From contig NZ_CAJYCN010000006.1 in assembly GCF_913566895.1 (NCBI RefSeq), forward strand, positions 1 to 64,000: a stretch of DNA of 64,000 bases. Reading direction: 5' to 3'. The translations under genes and the position numbers were made by a program. Position 1 is the first letter of the stretch, and each line of letters starts with the position of its first letter. Below the pieces are notes generated by a model. That model searched no databases. It had not been told where the DNA came from and was given only the letters and a program-made list of their open reading frames with translations. Origin of the DNA: Listeria ilorinensis. Lineage in GTDB: Bacteria; Bacillota; Bacilli; Lactobacillales; Listeriaceae. Shown one piece after another: positions 28,442 to 36,854 of this stretch.

Positions 28442-28488
28442 TCAATATAAAAATATGTGAAATGATTAACATGAAGGAGGAAACGGAT

Positions 28489-29640
28489 ATGACGACACAC
28501 GTTTTTTATGTACCATCTGTCAACTTAATGGGAAGAGGCTGTATCAATGATATTGGTCCGCATATTGAAGAGTTAGGTTTCAAAAAAGCACTTTTAGTCA
28601 CGGATAAATTTTTAAGTAGCAGTCCTATTTTGAAGAAAGTAACAGAACCGCTCAAAAAAGCAGGGATTGAATATGTCTTATATGATGAAGTAAAACCAAA
28701 TCCCACATGTAAAAATGTAGAAGACGGCTTAAAAAAATTACAGGAAAACGGTTGTGATTTCATTGTTTCTTTAGGCGGTGGTTCTCCCCAAGATGCAGCA
28801 AGCGGTATCAGTATTCTTGCAACCAATGGTGGGGACATGCGTGACTATGAAGGGGTAGGGAAATCGGCTAAAAAAGGTCTACCTGTTGTGGCGGTCAATA
28901 CAACAGCTGGTACTTCCGCTGAAATCACCATCAATTATGTGATCACAGACGAAAAAAGAGAAGTAAAAATGGTCTGCATTGATCCAAACAGTTTGGCGAA
29001 GATTTCCGTCAATGACCCTGAACTGATGGTCGACAAGCCTGCTGCTCTGACAGCTGCGACTGGCATGGATGCTTTGACTCATGCGATCGAGTCATTAGTA
29101 ACACCAGGTGCTTATCCTGTAACAGAAGCTGTGGCAGAAAGCGCAGTCAAATTGATTTTCCAATACTTGCCGCGCGCTGTAAAAGACGGCCATGATATTG
29201 AGGCACGGGAACAGATGGTTTATGCCATATTCTTAGGAGGTATGGCTTTCAATAATGCAGGACTTGGATTTGTTCACGCAATGGCACATCAGCTTGGTGG
29301 TGTCTATGATTTGCCCCATGGTGTCTGCAATGCAATGCTACTGCCAATCGTTGAACGTGAAAATGCGAAACGCGTTCCTGAGAAATTCCGTCGTATTGCC
29401 GAGGCGATTGGCATGCGTACAGAAGGGAAATCTGATCAGGAATGTGCGGACTTTGCAATCAATGCGATCCGCGAACTTTCCATTGAAGTAGGCATTCCAG
29501 AAAAACTTTCGGAATTGGGATTGACCGATGTGGATCTGAACAAACTCGCAGACAATTCATTGAAAGATGCATGTGCACCGGGTAACCCATATATGCCGAC
29601 AAAAGAAGAAACCATTGCTATGTTTGAGGAAATCCTGTAA
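28489..29640 (+). CDS. fucO: Iron-containing alcohol dehydrogenase, probable lactaldehyde reductase
   Basis: A 383-residue group III metal-dependent alcohol dehydrogenase. It has the GGGSPQDAASG nucleotide loop, TTAGTSAEIT, and metal ligands in MDALTHAIESL and GFVHAMAHQLGGVYDLPHGV. As the last gene of the rhamnose operon it most likely reduces L-lactaldehyde to 1,2-propanediol with NADH, the usual anaerobic fate of the RhaD product. The ATG at 28489 has AAGGAGG; an in-frame start at 28402 lies within the hairpin region and is rejected. No propanediol-degrading genes lie in the window. Confidence 0.88.
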   Translation: MTTHVFYVPSVNLMGRGCINDIGPHIEELGFKKALLVTDKFLSSSPILKKVTEPLKKAGIEYVLYDEVKPNPTCKNVEDGLKKLQENGCDFIVSLGGGSPQDAASGISILATNGGDMRDYEGVGKSAKKGLPVVAVNTTAGTSAEITINYVITDEKREVKMVCIDPNSLAKISVNDPELMVDKPAALTAATGMDALTHAIESLVTPGAYPVTEAVAESAVKLIFQYLPRAVKDGHDIEAREQMVYAIFLGGMAFNNAGLGFVHAMAHQLGGVYDLPHGVCNAMLLPIVERENAKRVPEKFRRIAEAIGMRTEGKSDQECADFAINAIRELSIEVGIPEKLSELGLTDVDLNKLADNSLKDACAPGNPYMPTKEETIAMFEEIL

Positions 29641-29662
29641 GAAGTTTCATAGTTAAATAAAG

Positions 29663-29700
29663 AAGAGAGGATACTGTTCGCATAGTATCCTCTCTTTTGG
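29663..29700. terminator. Terminator between fucO and the LPXTG gene
   Basis: AAGAGAGGATACT (29663-29675) pairs perfectly with AGTATCCTCTCTT (29684-29696), followed by TTTT. Confidence 0.8.
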
Positions 29701-29740
29701 TGGTGGTGGAAATTAATTTATAGATGTGAGATTTTGCTGA

Positions 29741-31021
29741 TTAGTGAATAGATTTGCGCAGTACGATAGCAGCTGAGCCAGCGAGAACCAGACCAGCTAG
29801 ACCAAGTGGCAAGGAGCTCTTGTCGCCTGTTTTAGGCAATGTATTTGTTGCTTTTACAGCGGATGTAACGTTTGTACTAGCCGCTATATTTTTAGCAGCA
29901 GCATCTGTTGAAACATTTTCTGTAACAGTTGGATTTGAATTGGTATCTACCGCATCATTTCCAGAAATACCATTTGTTCCAGTTGAGTCATTGTCGTTGA
30001 TTTTAGAATAAGTATAATATTGGACGTAGCTACTAAACTCGTAGTCACCATTTTGTGCATAAAGCCCGAATCTATCGCCAAACTCAAGTGGCTTGTTAAG
30101 ATGGAAATGGAAGTCCCCATTAGCGTCTGATTTTACGGACATTATATCATTGCCATCCGCATCGGTCATGACGATTGTTACATTTGGATCTGCGGAGCCG
30201 TAAATGTCTGTACTTGTGCTGCGATATGTACTGACGTAGGGTGTTGCCAGATCAAAATTACAAACGGTATAAGAAATTTCTCTTGTGGAGATATTGCCGT
30301 CTGCATCTTTGGCTACGACTGTTGAAGTATGGACACCAACTGTATCTGTGTCAGGTCCTTTTCCTTCTGCAAATGTCATCAGAATGTAGTCATTATCCAG
30401 TGTTGTTGTAGCTGTTGCCAAATCCTCAGGAAGGAAATAATCACCAATATCAAAAATGAGCTCATCACTTGGTAGCGGTGTAATAACAGGAGCAGCTGCT
30501 CTTGGAAGAATGTCAACAGTTGTTTTTACCTGTTCATAAGATAAAGGATTTTCATATTTGATTGAAATGTAAACCGTTTGTGTACCGACTTGACGAGTAG
30601 AAGGTATAACAGAAAATTCTGCTGTCCCGTCTGTTACAGTCACAAAATCACTTACATCAGGTGTTTCACCGACCTTATACGTCACATTTTCATTAAGCGT
30701 ATAGGAGCCACTTGCTTTGACATTTGCTTTCTTGTCTTCCGTTTTTGCCTCTTTCTCAGTTGTTCCTTCTTCTTTCTTTGCAGTATCTTCCGTCGCTTTG
30801 TCTGCGTCTTCCTTGTCCGCATCTTCAGCAGCTGCATTTGTTTCTGTGCTCACTCCAGCCTGTGCATCTTCCTTCACAGTTGTGCCGGTAGTTTGCGCAG
30901 TAGGTTCGGTGTTTTCTTCGGTAGCGCTTTCAACTTCTTCTGCAAGTGCAGGTGTTGCCAAACTGAAAGTAAGACCTAATGATAAGGCACCAACCATCCC
31001 TTTTTTGATTGTTTTCTTCAT
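29741..31021 (-). CDS. LPXTG cell-wall-anchored protein
   Basis: A 426-residue surface protein: signal peptide (1-27, ending TPALA), a strongly acidic, Thr/Glu/Ala/Lys-rich low-complexity segment (about 28-105), an Ig-like region (about 108-265), a Big_6-like domain (about 240-325, with ADPNVTIVMTDADGN), a Ser/Thr/Asn spacer, and LPKTG at about 395-399 with a hydrophobic span and short basic tail. Sortase A should link it to peptidoglycan. Function is not evident; adhesion or wall-extension roles are typical. It is monocistronic, upstream of nothing on its strand, and convergent with fucO. Confidence 0.88.
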   Translation of the reverse strand: MKKTIKKGMVGALSLGLTFSLATPALAEEVESATEENTEPTAQTTGTTVKEDAQAGVSTETNAAAEDADKEDADKATEDTAKKEEGTTEKEAKTEDKKANVKASGSYTLNENVTYKVGETPDVSDFVTVTDGTAEFSVIPSTRQVGTQTVYISIKYENPLSYEQVKTTVDILPRAAAPVITPLPSDELIFDIGDYFLPEDLATATTTLDNDYILMTFAEGKGPDTDTVGVHTSTVVAKDADGNISTREISYTVCNFDLATPYVSTYRSTSTDIYGSADPNVTIVMTDADGNDIMSVKSDANGDFHFHLNKPLEFGDRFGLYAQNGDYEFSSYVQYYTYSKINDNDSTGTNGISGNDAVDTNSNPTVTENVSTDAAAKNIAASTNVTSAVKATNTLPKTGDKSSLPLGLAGLVLAGSAAIVLRKSIH

Positions 31022-31167
31022 ACATTTAACCTCTTTTCTATGCTGTTGTTTTACAATTGTATTATATCAAAAGACAAAATTTTTTGATAGAAGGAATTGT
31101 ATTTTATTTTCTTTTTGTGTCCAAATTGCGAATGCTTATACTGAGATGGGCAACCTGCTGCCAGTAG

Positions 31168-31214
31168 TAAAAAAGCACCGTCAGAAGAAATTCATCTTCC
31201 TATCGGTACTTTTA
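31168..31214 (-). terminator. Terminator of the leftward Crp-type gene
   Basis: On the minus strand a stem containing AAGTACCGA / CGGTGCTTTT encloses a GAAGA/TCTTC pairing and ends in a T run, 7-50 bp after the stop of the gene at 31221. Confidence 0.65.
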
Positions 31215-31220
31215 TTTTAA

Positions 31221-31943
31221 TTAAAATGATTTATGCGTGGACGAATATTGGTCAGATAGGTTTTTTTTACACGCCTCAAATTGTAAGATGCACCAAGGCT
31301 TCGGTGAAAGTTTGACAATGCCCTCTTCTTCTAGCTTGCGTAAATTCGTGGCAATATAAGCACGAGCTAGATTGAGATAATTGCCCAGCAGTTTTTGTGT
31401 GAAGTAATAAGGAATCAAACAAGAACCATCTTCTTCCAGTCGACCAAACTTTTCACCGATTTCAAGCAGCCCGGCGAGCACTTTCTGATCACTGGGCAGG
31501 TGAATATGCATTTCACGGGCTAAAATAGGTTCAATTTCAAGCCGAGCGCTCTGGAATAAATAGGCATCCGTTTCTTTTTTTTCATGAAAAATATGTCGGA
31601 CGTAATCCCGCTCAAATCGGAATGCAGTCACTTCGCTAATGGCTGTATAGCTGACAGGTGCCACTTGCTCTTGTTCAATATGTAGAAAACCAATCCCTTC
31701 TTGAGGCCCTTTGAAAGCTAGGATACTATCTTCACGACAGGTTCGCTTGCACATAGCTACGACACCGTCTTCGATCAAATAAAAATAAGGATGATTTTCC
31801 CCTTCGAGTAAAATGGTCTCGCCCCTTTTAAAATCCACTCTTGTATACGGCAAAATAGCTCCGCTGCTCTGTTTTAAAATTGTCAGTAAATCATTTTCGC
31901 TTTCAGCCGGCGGTTCATTGTCATCCAAATGGTAGAAAGTCAT
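31221..31943 (-). CDS. Crp/Fnr family transcriptional regulator
   Basis: About 240 residues with a cNMP-like beta-roll (about 25-120, with YFLIEDGVVAMCKR) and a C-terminal winged helix (about 170-225, FTQKLLGNYLNLARAYIATN then LRKLEEEGIV). It lacks the Cys cluster of Fnr. The ATG at 31943 has AAAGGGGA upstream; an in-frame ATG at 31970 encodes a tail that contains this ribosome site. It lies 122 bp downstream of bioY on the same strand. I recall the same Crp-type/bioY pairing in L. monocytogenes. Target genes are unknown. Confidence 0.83.
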   Translation of the reverse strand: MTFYHLDDNEPPAESENDLLTILKQSSGAILPYTRVDFKRGETILLEGENHPYFYLIEDGVVAMCKRTCREDSILAFKGPQEGIGFLHIEQEQVAPVSYTAISEVTAFRFERDYVRHIFHEKKETDAYLFQSARLEIEPILAREMHIHLPSDQKVLAGLLEIGEKFGRLEEDGSCLIPYYFTQKLLGNYLNLARAYIATNLRKLEEEGIVKLSPKPWCILQFEACKKNLSDQYSSTHKSF

Positions 31944-32065
31944 AAACTGAGTCCCCTTTTTCTCAAACATTTATGGCTAAAGTACTCTCTTAGAAGTCTA
32001 TTTTTTCATTATATAGGAGAAAAGTCAGTTTGTGTATCAATTGAACTGTGCAGGAGTGAGCGCGA

Positions 32066-32623
32066 TCAGGAAGGGAGTTTTTCTGAAAGCAGACGACTTT
32101 TTACCAAGCGCTCACGGATTTTCAAACCGATAACAGCTGCGAATATTGCCTTAATCGCACCTGGCAGCAGAAACGGAGCCATGCCTGCCATAAGGGCATC
32201 TGTAAAACTCATATCGGCGCTGATTTGCATCCACAATACACCGAAGAACAGGGTAATGATTGCTCCGATAACATTCGCGACGATCGCATTTCCCATTTTA
32301 TAGCCAAACCGATCGAGCAGCCATCCGGTAATAAATGCATTGAAGATAAAGCCGATGATAAAGCCACCAGTAATGCCGAAAAGAATCCCTAGTCCAGCTG
32401 TCATACCTGAGAAAACTGGGATACCAAAAGCACCAAGTAAAATGTATACACAAACTGCGATTGTCGCATGTCTAGCTCCAAGAATCGTAGCCGTCAAGCC
32501 GACTGCAAAGGTCTGACCTGTAAGAGGGATTGGGCCGAGCGGAATCGTAAATTGAGCAAGAATCGCAATGATGACCGCAAACAAAGCATCTACGATTAGG
32601 AATTTTAATTTTTGATTTCGCAT
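32066..32623 (-). CDS. bioY: Biotin transporter substrate-binding component BioY
   Basis: A 185-residue integral membrane protein with six predicted helices. The BioY signature IPLGPIPLTGQTFAV and the following GARHATIAVCVYILLGAFG.PVF region are clear. BioY is the S-component of an ECF-type transporter and works with a shared energising module encoded elsewhere. AAGGAGG precedes the ATG. A BirA operator (32645-32673) lies just upstream, so expression should fall when biotin is ample. Confidence 0.94.
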   Translation of the reverse strand: MRNQKLKFLIVDALFAVIIAILAQFTIPLGPIPLTGQTFAVGLTATILGARHATIAVCVYILLGAFGIPVFSGMTAGLGILFGITGGFIIGFIFNAFITGWLLDRFGYKMGNAIVANVIGAIITLFFGVLWMQISADMSFTDALMAGMAPFLLPGAIKAIFAAVIGLKIRERLVKSRLLSEKLPS

Positions 32624-32642
32624 AAGAAACCTCCTTAAAACA

Positions 32643-32676
32643 AATTGTTAACTTTATATTAAAAGAGGTTAACATT
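32643..32676 (-). promoter_or_regulatory. BirA operator upstream of bioY
   Basis: TTGTTAAC (32645-32652), a 15-bp spacer, then GTTAACAT (32668-32675) matches the known Gram-positive BirA operator layout of two GTTAAC-type half-sites about 15 bp apart. It starts 22 bp upstream of the bioY start codon. Confidence 0.8.
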
Positions 32677-32812
32677 ATTTTTGCAGTTTGACAAGCCATA
32701 AAATAGCAAATTCAAAATGAAAACGTTATAATATAAAGAAAACGTCGATTATGCATCATCGAGCGAACAAGTGGGTAAACCGATGTTAACCACAAAATGG
32801 GAGGGAACCAGA

Positions 32813-33313
32813 ATGACGATTGAAATTCGTAAAGCCCATCTGGAAGACGCATTAGGTGTTCAGAAGATTGCTACACTTTCATGGCACGATACGTACAAAG
32901 AGATTATCCCAGCTGATGTGCAGGAGTATTTTTTGAATAAGTTCTATAATATTGAAACGCTAAAAAACAGGATTAGTGCGACTCCTTTTGCAGTGGCAGA
33001 GCAGGATAGTGAACTAATCGGTTTTGCTAACTTTGTCGAACTGGCAAAAGGAAAGAGTGAGCTGGCTGCTTTTTATCTTGATCCTGCACTGAAATATAAA
33101 GGTTACGGGACACAATTGCTGGCTGAAGGAATCAAGTTGTTCAATATTCCGCTACCAATGTTTGTGAATGTAGAAAAAGGCAATGAACAGGCGATTCGCT
33201 TTTATGCAGCACGCGGGTTCCACAAGATGGAGGAATTTACGGAAGATTTTTACGGTTATGATCTGGAGACGATTCGCTATCAGTTGACTCAGCATTTGGA
33301 AGAGGAAGAATAA
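32813..33313 (+). CDS. GNAT family N-acetyltransferase
   Basis: A 166-residue GNAT protein. Motif A is [16 protein letters not shown], with the acetyl-CoA pyrophosphate-binding loop KYKGYG, and motif B-like [17 protein letters not shown] follows. The ATG at 32813 follows GGGAGGG; an in-frame ATG at 32771 has no ribosome site. The substrate cannot be deduced; small-molecule or protein N-acetylation are both possible. It is divergent from bioY. Confidence 0.85.
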   Translation: MTIEIRKAHLEDALGVQKIATLSWHDTYKEIIPADVQEYFLNKFYNIETLKNRISATPFAVAEQDSELIGFANFVELAKGKSELAAFYLDPALKYKGYGTQLLAEGIKLFNIPLPMFVNVEKGNEQAIRFYAARGFHKMEEFTEDFYGYDLETIRYQLTQHLEEEE

Positions 33314-33339
33314 ATGAATTGAAGTAGGCGAAGCACAAC

Positions 33340-34110
33340 ATGCATGCAGAAGAAAAATTGGTAACTTTGGCAAGACGTTATTGTATGGAACATTATAGGC
33401 ACTGGAGCACGATCTATGCTAAAAGGCGCGCCCAAATAAAGTCGAATTCCTATAAGCTGGAACGAAAAGACTATGATATTTTCCCAAGGTATCAGGAGTT
33501 GGAAAAAATTCTATATGGGGTTGAAAGCCTTGTTGGAAAAATGTTTTTAGATATAGATGACTGCATGGCACAGCTGAAAGAGGCTGTTTGTTATCATTCG
33601 ATTTACAAACCGGAGTTGACAACTGATCCAAGAGCAAAAAAGGCTATATTAGAAGAGGAAACGAACTATTTGTTATATCTTGATAGTATCGATATGGCAC
33701 ATATCGACGAGCAGTTTGTCATGCCACTTCCTTATGTGCGAAGATTAAATGATGATCAGGCGTTGGAAATACGCCGCCGTTTGCAAGCGAATTATCAATT
33801 TAATGGCAATGCGTGGATTCCGTTGGTAAAGATTGACCATATAAGAAATCTGGCTTTTGATGTAGCAGAAATAACGCCTTACAAAAGTGCGCTTATAAAA
33901 GCCATTCAGTCCATGATGGATGATACATTTTATCAAATTGACGAATCGGGAAGTCATTATGAAAAAAGTAAAAGTGAGTTTGATTTAACAAGTGTGGAGA
34001 CAGTGTGGTGTGCGTTAGATTTTGAGTGGATGATTTATCGTTCACACGAAAAAACAATTGCTTTTTCAGGGGGAAATCTTTTGTCAGCGGTCCAAAAGAT
34101 AATGAAGTAG
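33340..34110 (+). CDS. Hypothetical protein, 256 residues
   Basis: I do not recognise this protein. It is soluble, charged and predicted mostly helical, with many Tyr, His and basic residues near the N-terminus (ARRYCMEHYRHWSTIYAKRR) and no signal peptide or membrane span. The ribosome site is weak (AGTAGGCG), so the start is uncertain. It begins 26 bp after the acetyltransferase stop and may share its transcript. A strong bidirectional terminator lies about 110 bp after it. Codon and base use resemble the neighbours only loosely, being more A+T-rich. Confidence 0.65.
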   Translation: MHAEEKLVTLARRYCMEHYRHWSTIYAKRRAQIKSNSYKLERKDYDIFPRYQELEKILYGVESLVGKMFLDIDDCMAQLKEAVCYHSIYKPELTTDPRAKKAILEEETNYLLYLDSIDMAHIDEQFVMPLPYVRRLNDDQALEIRRRLQANYQFNGNAWIPLVKIDHIRNLAFDVAEITPYKSALIKAIQSMMDDTFYQIDESGSHYEKSKSEFDLTSVETVWCALDFEWMIYRSHEKTIAFSGGNLLSAVQKIMK

Positions 34111-34219
34111 AGGATATATAGAGAATGCAGAACATATGGGGAAGGATATAGAAGAAAAAGTATTCTCTTTTTATTTGAGAAGAGCTGAGAAAAACCAAAA
34201 ATCAAACGGCTTGTAAAAA

Positions 34220-34266
34220 CAGGAAGTTCCAGGGCTTTTATTTCCCTAGAACTTCCTGCTTTTTTT
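34220..34266. terminator. Bidirectional terminator
   Basis: CAGGAAGTTCCAGGG (34220-34234) pairs with CCCTAGAACTTCCTG (34244-34258) with one G-T wobble or mismatch. A and T runs on both sides suit both convergent transcripts. Confidence 0.85.
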
Positions 34267-34280
34267 ATTAAGTGAAATAT

Positions 34281-34673
34281 TCAACGTGCTGCCTTGCCGC
34301 TGTTCGTACTGCCACCTCGAAGACGATAAAAGATGCTTGCAAGGGCAGCGCCGATCACCCCACCAAAAAGCGATATTAGAAGAGTGATGCCCAGTGGACC
34401 GACTCGAACGATACTGATTGTCAAAATCGTCGCTAGAAATCCATAAATAAGACCATAAAGCAAAAAACGTGCGCGTGTGGCATTTTTGCTGAAACCATAA
34501 TAGATTTCAGCAGCTGTCGCACCTACTAGCACTAGCGGGGCAGCAAATAAGATCGCAGCAAAAATTAATTTTGGTGTCAATGGACCGAAGAGAATCGACT
34601 CAATCCCCATTACGGCAAAGATGCCCAGAATAAAGACAGTTAGATAGGCCAAGACAAAACGAATGCTGTCCAT
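34281..34673 (-). CDS. Small integral membrane protein, unknown function
   Basis: A 130-residue protein with four predicted transmembrane helices (about 5-27, 37-58, 68-90 and 93-117) and a short basic C-terminal tail (FYRLRGGSTNSGKAAR). No family I can name with confidence. GGGGGTGACT precedes the ATG. It lies 51 bp downstream of the MATE pump gene on the same strand and may be co-transcribed with it. Confidence 0.7.
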   Translation of the reverse strand: MDSIRFVLAYLTVFILGIFAVMGIESILFGPLTPKLIFAAILFAAPLVLVGATAAEIYYGFSKNATRARFLLYGLIYGFLATILTISIVRVGPLGITLLISLFGGVIGAALASIFYRLRGGSTNSGKAAR

Positions 34674-34724
34674 ATAGTCACCCCCAATTTTCTTTCCTTA
34701 CATAGTATAGCAAATCTTACAGGA

Positions 34725-36065
34725 TTAAAACAGGGATTTCCTTACCCATATACGACTTCTCCAGCGCCGATACATCAATAGGGAACGGATGCCCTCATCA
34801 ATAATATAAGCCAGCCATACACCGACAAGACCTAAACCGGCTGAGATTCCTAGTAAATAAGAAAATGGCAGACTGACGATCCACATCACAATCAGTCCGC
34901 ATATGAATGGAAAACGGACATCTCCAGTGGCATTGAGGCTGCTGATGACGATGATATTTGTGGCGCGGAAAAGCTCTAAAAAGATGGAGAGCAAGAAAAG
35001 TTCTTTCGTCATGGCGATGATTTCTGCATTTGATGTAAAAAGATGCATGATCGGCTCGGCGAAAAGATAGATCAGAATGCTCACTGAAAGGGCGATCACA
35101 AGGCCTATCCGCCAGCTTTTGATCCCTTGATGATAGGCGCGGTCTGTTTCTTTGGCACCAATAGCTCGACCAATAATGATCTGTGAAGCCTGGCCGATCG
35201 AGATAGCAAACAGGGCGACAAATTGGCTGACACTGGAAGCATATACCTTAGTTGTTAGGGCTTCAGTTCCTAAAATTGCAATGATTGCTGTCACGACTAG
35301 CTGGGAGCCAGCATAGGATAAATTTTCACCAGCAGATGGCAACCCGTAACGTAAAATCGAACCAAGCATTTTTTTTGAACATTGTTTGAGCTTGGCGAAA
35401 TGGAATGTGTAGCCTAAATATTTTCGAAGCATCCACACAGCCATAATCATTCCGACAATATTGGCAAAACTGGTGGCAATCCCAACACCCGTCACGCCTA
35501 GATCAAGAAAGCTGAGCGGACCGTAAAGGAATAAATAATTGAAGATGACATTGATCACACTGATCGTAACTGGTACGACCATCGCTTGACGAACATAGCC
35601 ATGTGTCCGCAAGATGGGTAAAATGGATGAATGAAGCGCAATGATCACGGAACTGCCGCCGATAATTTCAAGGAAAGGCGAGCCAACGATCACCAAATCT
35701 TCATTTAAACCAAGTAGTCGTAAAAATTGATCACTAAAAAAGATAAAGATAAAACTCATGACGATTCCGATTAAAAAAGCCACTACAATACCGTTTGTGA
35801 TGACACTTTCAACAAGGTGTTTCTTTTTGGCTCCAATTAGCTGGGCAACGACAATTTGCACACCAACAGTCAGGAAACCGTAGACAATAATGGAAATCGT
35901 TAAAATCTGGTTGGCGACCCCGGTTGCTGCTACAGCCTCATCCGAATAGTGCCCCAGCATGAAGACATCCACATAGCTGATCAAAAGACGAAGCAGCTGC
36001 TCGACGAAGATTGGCCAAGCAAGAGTGTAAAGTCCGAGCCGTATCTTACTGTCTGCTCCAGACAT
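34725..36065 (-). CDS. MATE family efflux transporter
   Basis: A 446-residue MATE (NorM/DinF type) transporter with about 12 transmembrane helices in two six-helix halves. The repeated MATE pattern is visible near the N-terminus (LAWPIFVEQLL ... DVFMLGHYSDEAVAATGVANQI) and in the second half (LRYGLPSAGENLSYAGSQLVV). It should export cationic drugs in exchange for Na+ or H+. AAAAGGAGG precedes the ATG. It is divergent from a MarR regulator and a drug-type ABC exporter, so the region looks like a multidrug resistance cluster. Confidence 0.92.
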   Translation of the reverse strand: MSGADSKIRLGLYTLAWPIFVEQLLRLLISYVDVFMLGHYSDEAVAATGVANQILTISIIVYGFLTVGVQIVVAQLIGAKKKHLVESVITNGIVVAFLIGIVMSFIFIFFSDQFLRLLGLNEDLVIVGSPFLEIIGGSSVIIALHSSILPILRTHGYVRQAMVVPVTISVINVIFNYLFLYGPLSFLDLGVTGVGIATSFANIVGMIMAVWMLRKYLGYTFHFAKLKQCSKKMLGSILRYGLPSAGENLSYAGSQLVVTAIIAILGTEALTTKVYASSVSQFVALFAISIGQASQIIIGRAIGAKETDRAYHQGIKSWRIGLVIALSVSILIYLFAEPIMHLFTSNAEIIAMTKELFLLSIFLELFRATNIIVISSLNATGDVRFPFICGLIVMWIVSLPFSYLLGISAGLGLVGVWLAYIIDEGIRSLLMYRRWRSRIWVRKSLF

Positions 36066-36379
36066 AAATAAAAAACCTCCTTTTAGATAAAGTGTTTGGA
36101 AGGAGAAGAAAGCGTGTAAGGTATAAATAGCGCTTCTATCTGCAAAAATAATAATGTCATTATATAGGAAATGGAGGTAAAAGTATAGCGTAATTTCTAA
36201 TAAAATTTAATTAAAATAAAAGTAATTATTTATTTTGTTTTTTGCCTTTATGGACCGAATTAAAAGGGTTTTTCGATAAGTAAAAATTAGTAAAAATAGT
36301 TTGTTACATTTATCACTTGACAAATGAGTCAAACGGCATATAATTAATTAAGCAAACTAATTAAAAAGGAGGGGCAGAC
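36066..36379. other. 314-bp divergent region between the MATE and MarR genes
   Basis: An A+T-rich region without a supported ORF. Its right end contains the MarR operon promoter and operator (36317-36364). The leftward promoter for the MATE gene should lie around 36120-36250, but several A+T-rich hexamers compete and I cannot choose one. Confidence 0.5.
36317..36364 (+). promoter_or_regulatory. Promoter and palindromic operator of the MarR-ABC operon
   Basis: TTGACA (36317-36322) and TATAAT (36339-36344), 16 bp apart, give a near-consensus promoter. TTAATTA (36344-36350) and TAATTAA (36358-36364) form an inverted repeat that begins at the last base of the -10 and covers the expected start site, a good position for MarR autorepression. 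Confidence 0.72.
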
Positions 36380-36847
36380 ATGTATGAACATCCGGAAGAT
36401 TTGGGGCATTCAGTGATCAAAGCTTTTATGAATTTTAAACGTGCAGAAGTACTGAGTTTTCACTTTGACGGTTATACGCGGGCGGAGATCCGTTTTCTTT
36501 TCATGCTTCATCACGGACTTCGGCAGAATCCGAATGAGCTGGGCGTCAAAGTGGCCAACCTTGGTCCTATGCTTCATGTGTCCAAGCCAAGTGTCACACA
36601 ACAAATCAATGCACTTGAAAAAAAGGGGCTGATCAAGCGAATCCAAAATCCGGAAGACAAGCGTGCTGCTTACCTGCAGTTTACTGAAAAGGGAGAAGAA
36701 CTGATAGAAAGTATCATTGGGCAGTTTCATCAGAGCTTTCTCGATATGCGCGACTATATCGGAAAAGAAGATATGGAGACGCTGATTAAGCTGCTTGATA
36801 AACTGACAGACTATCTGAACAACAAGGCACAAAACAAGGAGGCATGA
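36380..36847 (+). CDS. MarR family transcriptional regulator
   Basis: A 155-residue MarR protein. The winged helix (about 45-110) contains LHVSKPSVTQQINALEKKGLIKR and the wing NPEDKRAAYLQFTEKG; flanking helices would form the dimer. It is the first gene of an operon with two ABC exporter subunits, the second gene starting eight bases after its stop. It probably represses the operon and releases when a transported or toxic compound binds. A palindrome over the start site supports autorepression. Confidence 0.9.
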   Translation: MYEHPEDLGHSVIKAFMNFKRAEVLSFHFDGYTRAEIRFLFMLHHGLRQNPNELGVKVANLGPMLHVSKPSVTQQINALEKKGLIKRIQNPEDKRAAYLQFTEKGEELIESIIGQFHQSFLDMRDYIGKEDMETLIKLLDKLTDYLNNKAQNKEA

Positions 36848-36854
36848 TGCCAAA

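Noticed and set aside
28459..28472. cre-like TGAAATGATTAACA before fucO
   Set aside because: The central CG and a flanking base of the cre consensus are absent.
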